From: an uncultured Mycoplasmataceae bacterium
Lineage (GTDB): Bacteria; Bacillota_I; Bacilli_A; Mycoplasmatales; Mycoplasmoidaceae
Assembly: GCA_900544585.1 (NCBI GenBank)
Contig: UQVX01000002.1
Coordinates: 1-64,000, forward strand
Direction: 5' to 3'
DNA length: 64,000 bases
Made by a program: the position numbers and the translations under genes. Shown here in pieces: positions 58,592 to 64,000 of the stretch (position 1 is its first letter; every line of letters starts with the position of its first letter). Under the pieces are notes generated by a model, which searched no databases, was not told the DNA's origin, and was given only the letters and a program-made list of their open reading frames with translations.

Positions 58592-58738
58592 TTATCTAGT
58601 TTCCTTGTGGATTGAATACCTATTACAATGTGGACAATATTTTTTAAGCTCTAGACGATTTTGTGAATATTGGTTTTTGGAAGTATGGTAATTTCTGGCT
58701 AAACAATCTTCACAAACTAAAATTACTTTCTTACCCAT
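58592..58738 (-). CDS. rpmG: 50S ribosomal protein L33
   Basis: 48 aa, MGKKVILVCEDCLARNYHTS..., with zinc Cys pairs CEDC (9 and 12) and CPHC (35 and 38), so the zinc-binding form. Ends 3 bases before secE. Its short length keeps it below many ORF cut-offs. Confidence 0.93.
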   Translation of the reverse strand: MGKKVILVCEDCLARNYHTSKNQYSQNRLELKKYCPHCNRYSIHKETR

Positions 58739-58746
58739 AATTTTAA

Positions 58747-60297
58747 CTACACTAATAATTCTTCTTTTAAAATGTCATGCGCATTTATTTTATGATATTT
58801 TTCTTTAATCAATGCATCATTAATGAAAGGAAAGACAATAAAAATAAAAATACTTATGAAGAAAACTAACATTGCATAAATTGCTGAAAGTTTCTCAGGA
58901 CCAGTAGCAAATAAACCTCAATTAACTGTTGAACTAAATCAATTTTGATTTGTTATTCCATCAATGATAATTTTTGTACTGTAATAATAAAAGAATTGGT
59001 AGCCAAATGCTAGGTAGCATCCGAGTGAGGCAAGAGGAGCAATAACGATAAAACCATTCATTTTATTAACATGAACTTTTTTAGTGAAACGATTAATTCA
59101 TGTTTTTAAAATCACAGTACCATAGATTGCAAACATAAATAAAGTTGGAAAGTTAGATGCACCATCAATGATAGCATCTGTGTTTAAAATAACACTTGGT
59201 ATTAAGAAAACAATTCATCAAAATCCATAAATGAATGCAGATAGAATCATTCCTGTTTTATTCCCATCTGTAGAATGTTCATTTAAATATCAACTACCAT
59301 AAAAAATTCTGTATTGTATTGAAAAAGTAAAGGTTCTCAATCCCACCAATACTAATGAATTTAAACAACCAACTGCAGATATAAAAATGAATAAAGATAT
59401 CACAACACTAAATGCTTGCTTAGCAGTTGGATTATTGCTGAAAATTGTGTCAAACACACCACCAGCTGTCCCACTACCAACCATGATTTGTCCTAAAGTG
59501 ATAAATAAATATAAACTAATACAAATACCCATTCCTAGAACAATTGTTAATGGTACTTTTTTCTTAGGGTTTTCCATTTCACCTTGTAGTGAAGCAACAC
59601 CTAAAAAGCTATCATAGGCAAATAAAATAGCTGGTAATGATGATAATATCCCATCAATAGATATTGGCCCTACCACAACTGGTTTACCTTCAACATTAGT
59701 TGGGTTAGGGCTAAATAAACCTAAATTAGGATTCATTGCACCATAAATAATTCCTGCTAACCCCACAATAATTAAAGGTAAAAATTTTAGACCTGTTGTT
59801 AGCACTTGAAAATATTGAGAATACTTTGTTCCTAAATAGTTAAAAGCAACAAAAATTACAACTAATGCTAAACCAATTAACATTACATATCCTATATGCA
59901 TTACAGCAGTAATGTTAGTCCCACTTGGAATAAAAATTTTTACAATTGATTCAGCACAAAATATTGCTACTGCTAAATTAAGAATACCAAAGTAAAAGAA
60001 GGAATTATTAAATGCAATAAAACGACCAAATTTGTGACCAAACATTCTTTCACAACAACCAGCTAATCCTGCTCCATCACGATGGTTAAAACCAACTTCT
60101 GCAAAACTAAATGCAGTTAACAAAGAAATAACCGATGCTAAAATTCAAGAAATTAATACTCCATATGGATTATTATTGTTATTAGCAAACACACCACCAT
60201 TTTTAAAGAAAATACCAATTCCAATCACTGATCCAATTAAAACTGCGACAGCTGATACTAATCCAACTTTTTTAGCTGTTTTAACATTAACAGACAT
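58747..60297 (-). CDS. APC-family amino acid permease
   Basis: 516 aa with about twelve membrane helices. KVGLVSAVAVLIGSVIGIGI at the N-terminus is the APC helix 1 motif, followed by AFSFAEVGFNHRDGAGL. GTG-free start at ATG 60297 with AAAGGAGGAA upstream. Substrate unknown; mollicutes import most amino acids. It ends 8 bases before rpmG. Confidence 0.88.
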
Positions 60298-60342
60298 TAA
60301 TGTTCCTCCTTTCATTAAAATTACACTTAACTATAAAATAAA

Positions 60343-60365
60343 AATCTTTAGCAAAGCCAAAGATT
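60343..60365 (-). terminator. Terminator of the fakA-plsX-rnc transcript
   Basis: Stem AATCTTTAGC (60343-60352) and GCCAAAGATT (60356-60365) with a three-base loop; on the minus strand it is followed by TTTTATTTT. Located 38 bases after rnc and in front of the permease. Confidence 0.75.
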
Positions 60366-60403
60366 ATTAGATTAATTATATTAAAAAATCTTACATTCTA
60401 AAA

Positions 60404-61117
60404 CTATTTTTTTGTTGTCAATTTAGAATAAGCATTTTTAGCAGCATTTTCTTCAGCTTCTTTTAATGTTTTTCCGCTCCCAACACCATACACTTGTCCA
60501 TCAAAAATTAGATTGACAACAATGGGATATTTATTAACGGAATTGCTAGGAGTTAATTGGTTATCCCTAACATATTTAATTTCTTTGTTATAACTTCGCA
60601 TTAATGCTTCTTGAATTAATGTTTTGTATGGTTTTTCAGTCTGAATTTCACCATTTAAATATGGTTGAATAATGCAATAATCAATAATACTATAAGCTTT
60701 TTTAATACCTACATCTTTAGCAACTGCACCAATAAAAGCTTCAAAAACATTTTCCAAAATTTTATCAGAGATACTTTCTAAACCTTTACCAACTAAAATA
60801 ATCTTGTCTAAATTAATTTTTTTAGCTGCTAGTGCTAATGTTTTGCCTGATATTAATTTTGCTTTCTTAATTGACATTAAACCTTCATTTAATTCAATTT
60901 GATCAAACAAAAAATTAGAAATAATTCAAGATATGGCAGCATCACCAATAAATTCATAACGTTCGTAGTTGTAATTCAATCCATTTTCATGGGCATATGA
61001 TGAATGTGTTAAGGCCTGAATATAATTTGAATAATTCTTAGGATTGATTTTAAAAAAAGTAAAAATTCCTTTTAACTGTTGATAATTAATAGACTTATTA
61101 TTTTGTTTCATTCTCAT
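60404..61117 (-). CDS. rnc: Ribonuclease III
   Basis: Double-stranded RNA endonuclease processing rRNA (substrate stems visible around 16S and 23S here). About 237 aa. Signature ERYEFIGDAA (family ERLEFLGDA) and NVFEAFIGAVAKDVG, followed by a double-stranded RNA-binding domain (PSNSVNKYPIVVNLIF...). The residue three before the second catalytic Glu is Asn rather than the usual Asp. ATG 61117 or 61111; both lie in plsX. Confidence 0.92.
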
Positions 61118-62093
61118 ACTTTTTAATTTGTGTTGTAATTTGTTTTACAACATCATTTTTAATGCAATTGTATAACATTCTTAATGAACTAGAAAATTGT
61201 CTTTTATCAGCAGAACCATGGGTTTTAACACAAATCTGTTTTAATCCCATTACAAATGCACCAGCATTTTCCTTATAATCAAAAGTTGATTTCAATTTTT
61301 TAAGAGCAAAAACACTAGTGATTTTACCTAATATATTTCATGGTTTTTTATATTCATCTTTTAAAAAACCACCAATCGTTTTTGCTGTTCCTTCCATTGT
61401 TTTTAAAACTAAATTGCCACTGAATCCATCAGTCACTATAACATCAGCTGCATAATCCAATAAATTCTTTGGTTCAACAAAACCAACATAGTTTAACTTA
61501 GTTTTAGTTTTTATTAATTCAGCTGTTTCACGTTCTAATGCACGGCCTTTATGATGTTCAGTACCTATATTTAAAATCCCTATTTTTGGATCACTGAATG
61601 TTCTTTGTTTAGCATAAATACTACCCATGATTGCAAATTTTACTAAATCATTTGGGGTGACATCAATGTTAGCTCCAACATCAATCATATTAAAAACTTT
61701 GCCATTTCTAGTTGGAATTGTTGGCATAAAACCTAATTTATTAATTCCATCAATCATGCCAATTGTTGAGTACATAATAAAGACAAAAATTGCAGTATTA
61801 CCTGCACTTAACAATCCATCCACTTTTTTATTAGCAAGAAGATTGGCTGTTAATTGCATTGAAGAATTAGTTTTAGTTCTTAGATTAAGAATTGAATCAT
61901 CTTGGCTAATAAATTGATCAGTATGTAAAATGGAAATTCGGTTATTACTTTGTTGTAAAAATGGTCTAATTTTTGTTTCATCTCCAACTAGAATAATTTC
62001 TACATCTTGATAAAAATTAACAAATGATTGACAAGCAAAAATTGCTTCACTAATTTCATTTTCAAAACCCATTACATCAACAGCTATTTTCAT
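61098..62093 (-). CDS. plsX: Phosphate acyltransferase PlsX
   Basis: Makes acyl-phosphate, the acyl donor for glycerol-3-phosphate acylation. 331 aa: MKIAVDVMGFENEISEAI, RTKTNSSMQLTANLLANK, and the C-terminal NAGAFVMGLKQICVKTHGSAD. It is disrupted under the standard code but continuous with TGA as Trp. Follows fakA by 13 bases and overlaps rnc by up to 20. Confidence 0.93.
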
Positions 62094-62106
62094 TATTTAC
62101 CTACCA

Positions 62107-63822
62107 CTATTGCAAACCTATATAGTAATCATACACTTTTTGATCACCACTTCTTATTTCACAATATAACCCATATTGTTCACTAACATATTTTTCAAAT
62201 TGTTTAACAGTATTTAAGTTTGCATTTGCACCATAAATTAAAAAGCAAATGTCAATTCCTTTTTTTCCACTAATCAATTTATCTAAAGTTAGTTTTAATG
62301 CAGCAAATTCATCTTGAACTGAAACAACAATTTTTTTATTGATAATACCAATCTTATTGTTTTGTTTAACATCAATATGAGAATAATTAACATCCTTAAT
62401 TGATGTTGAAATAACTGCTGATAAAGTTTTATTTAAAATCTTTAAAATTTCCTTCTGATTGTTTTTTAAAGTAATGTCTTTATTAACATTTGATGCACAA
62501 ACAATTGTTTCAAACACATTCTTCGCAGGAATTACTTCACACTTAATATCTTTAGCATATTCTTTAGCACCATTTGCAGCCATTACTAAATTTGAATCAT
62601 CTGTAATAATTAAACAATTCTTTTTACCAGCGTTGTACATTGCTGCTAGAAAAGCTTGTAAAGATGTTGCACCCTCATCTTCAGTTGTTATCACTTCATC
62701 AACCTCAAAGTCTTCTTTAATAAACTGAGCAATTTTTTTTGTAGGTGCTGTAGTAACAACACTTAAGCCATCAACCAATTTTGCTGTGTTTAAGTTAATT
62801 TCTGAACCAACTTGATCATAAGTTTTGTTTTCATTAACTTTATTTTCATATTGCAAGGACATATTTTCAATTTTTACTTTTTCAAATTCACCATATTGCT
62901 GAGCAATTTGCAATAACCTATATGGTTTCATTGTGTGAATATGTACTTTTACTAAGTTGTCATATTGAACACAAACTAAACTATTACCTATTCTTAATAA
63001 TTCCGTCTTGAATTCTTCTAAATTAAAAACATCCTTGTTTTCTTTTAAATTTGGATTGATATCCAAATTTAAATTAATAATAATTTCACTACAATATCCA
63101 AATCCTTCATCTTTTTTGTGTTGATCAAAAAATTCAAAATTACCTTCATCAATATAAGCAGATTCGCCCTTTTTATTCACTAAATCAGCTTGGGTTTCTT
63201 GAATTAAAACATCAATATTATTATTTAAAATCGCATTCATACCTTTAAAAAAAGATAATAAACCATAGCCACCAGAATCTACAACACCAACCTCTTTTAA
63301 TTCCTTTAACAAGTTAGGTGTATCTTCTAAAGCTAATTCGCCAGCCTTTATCACACTAGCAAAAAGTTCTTTTACATCATTGTAAAATTGACTATTAGCA
63401 CTCTCGGACATGCAACGAATAATAGTTAAAATTGTTCCTTCAACTGGATTCACGACAGAAGTGTAAGCCTTTTCTTTAGCTAATACAAATGATTGTTGCA
63501 AAATTGTAACTGTTAATTCAGTTAACTCAGCAGTAAAGTTACTTAGAAATCCACGCATAATTTGGCTAAAGATTACACCTGAATTACCTCTAGCATTCAT
63601 CAACAAGCCTTTAGAGAATGAATCAGCTAATTCTTTAAAATTAGTGATGTTTTTACCATCAATATTTGATGAAATAGCTCCCTTAACGGTTGTATCCATA
63701 TTTGAACCTGTGTCACCATCAGGGACAGGAAAAATGTTTAGATCGTTAATATAATCGTGTTCTAAAGATAAAATTTGGCTTCCACCTTTAATCATTGCAA
63801 TAAATTTTTCTAAGTTAATCAT
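62107..63822 (-). CDS. fakA: Fatty acid kinase FakA
   Basis: DAK2-domain YloV-type kinase phosphorylating fatty acids to acyl-phosphate, usually with a FakB lipid-binding partner. 571 aa with no TGA codon. N-terminal NIFPVPDGDTGSNMDTT (nucleotide and Mg2+ binding) and ARGNSGVIFSQIMRGF, then a middle domain and a C-terminal DegV-like domain (ATSLQAFLAAMYNAGKKN). ATG 63822 after AGAGGTAACATCT. FakA-PlsX-AcpP/AcpS gives a route for using host fatty acids. Confidence 0.92.
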   Translation of the reverse strand: MINLEKFIAMIKGGSQILSLEHDYINDLNIFPVPDGDTGSNMDTTVKGAISSNIDGKNITNFKELADSFSKGLLMNARGNSGVIFSQIMRGFLSNFTAELTELTVTILQQSFVLAKEKAYTSVVNPVEGTILTIIRCMSESANSQFYNDVKELFASVIKAGELALEDTPNLLKELKEVGVVDSGGYGLLSFFKGMNAILNNNIDVLIQETQADLVNKKGESAYIDEGNFEFFDQHKKDEGFGYCSEIIINLNLDINPNLKENKDVFNLEEFKTELLRIGNSLVCVQYDNLVKVHIHTMKPYRLLQIAQQYGEFEKVKIENMSLQYENKVNENKTYDQVGSEINLNTAKLVDGLSVVTTAPTKKIAQFIKEDFEVDEVITTEDEGATSLQAFLAAMYNAGKKNCLIITDDSNLVMAANGAKEYAKDIKCEVIPAKNVFETIVCASNVNKDITLKNNQKEILKILNKTLSAVISTSIKDVNYSHIDVKQNNKIGIINKKIVVSVQDEFAALKLTLDKLISGKKGIDICFLIYGANANLNTVKQFEKYVSEQYGLYCEIRSGDQKVYDYYIGLQ

Positions 63823-63833
63823 AGATGTTACCT

Positions 63834-64000
63834 CTAAGCATGCGCAATAATGTTGATTTTGAGTTTTGTGTTATCTAATTGCTTAGAAAGATTAAAAAAG
63901 ATTTTCTTTTGTAATTCATTGCAAACTGAATTAACATTGTAAATCTTGTGATCAAACCATGCATCAACATCAATTTCATCTTTATCATCTTTAATGTTTT
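63834..64000 (-). CDS. Asp23/Gls24 family protein (YloU-like), 5' end outside the window
   Basis: Partial. Visible residues include EIDVDAWFDHKIYNVNSVCN and a C-terminal NTKLKINIIAHA, fitting Asp23 (VDxWV...VNIHV). Firmicutes pair yloU with yloV (fakA) exactly as here; the stop is 11 bases before fakA. Confidence 0.72.
   Translation of the reverse strand, partial: NIKDDKDEIDVDAWFDHKIYNVNSVCNELQKKIFFNLSKQLDNTKLKINIIAHA

Overview
The window comes from an AT-rich mollicute (mycoplasma-type) genome. UGA must be read as tryptophan throughout: dozens of housekeeping genes (sufS, sufB, proS, pgk, rnc, truB, dinB and others) are continuous only when in-frame TGA codons are decoded as Trp. Large surface lipoproteins, no cell-wall genes, and overlapping, tightly packed reading frames fit the same picture. 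The left edge carries a BspA-like leucine-rich-repeat lipoprotein, a family prominent in mucosal and protist-associated mycoplasmas. Species is not assigned from sequence alone.

Layout. 1-6.8 kb: two minus-strand surface lipoproteins, a BspA-like one running off the edge with near-identical internal repeats and a 1348-residue one. 6.9-15.1 kb: plus-strand iron-sulfur assembly operon sufC-sufD-sufS-sufU-sufB followed by proS; then a terminator whose 3' arm is also the ribosome binding site of a two-gene membrane/Pro-rich pair; then an acyl carrier protein. 15.1-19.7 kb: minus-strand HIT protein, an FtsK-like protein with lost ATPase motifs, an RNase J-like protein with lost metal ligands, and a sigma-like protein. 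19.9-30.6 kb: accessory region. It holds two tandem copies of a structured RNA element, each with a 21-residue hydrophobic mini-gene; relics; an HNH endonuclease; a frameshifted zinc-ribbon/DUF4145 gene; an unrecognised 573-aa gene; an RnlB-like antitoxin cassette with a partial duplicate; a Panacea antitoxin; a 432-aa protein with HEPN-like motifs; and truncated restriction helicase and HsdS genes. 30.6-35.5 kb: minus-strand 16S-23S-5S rRNA operon with processing stems and terminator.

35.7-64 kb is conserved core: mtaB, rsmE, nusB with an Asp23-like gene, efp, recU, an HU gene, deoD, pgk, a TtcA-like gene, a DUF368 protein, tlyA-dinB, ruvAB, an Ig-like-repeat surface protein, ribF-truB with a PD-(D/E)XK-like gene, a HAD phosphatase-rpe pair, rnhC, acpS, then permease-rpmG-secE-nusG-ZIP, and Asp23-fakA-plsX-rnc. 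The lipid genes (acyl carrier protein, acpS, fakA, plsX) together outline acyl-phosphate-based phospholipid synthesis. ruvA, ruvB, recU and dinB outline recombination and repair.

The most striking unexplained feature is the tandem RNA element at about 20.26-21.10 kb. It has a strongly conserved 5' part, a 9-bp closing stem, a replaced but structurally conserved 11-bp hairpin in front of the mini-gene, and a strong terminator. It looks like a type I toxin-antitoxin-like or membrane-peptide locus.
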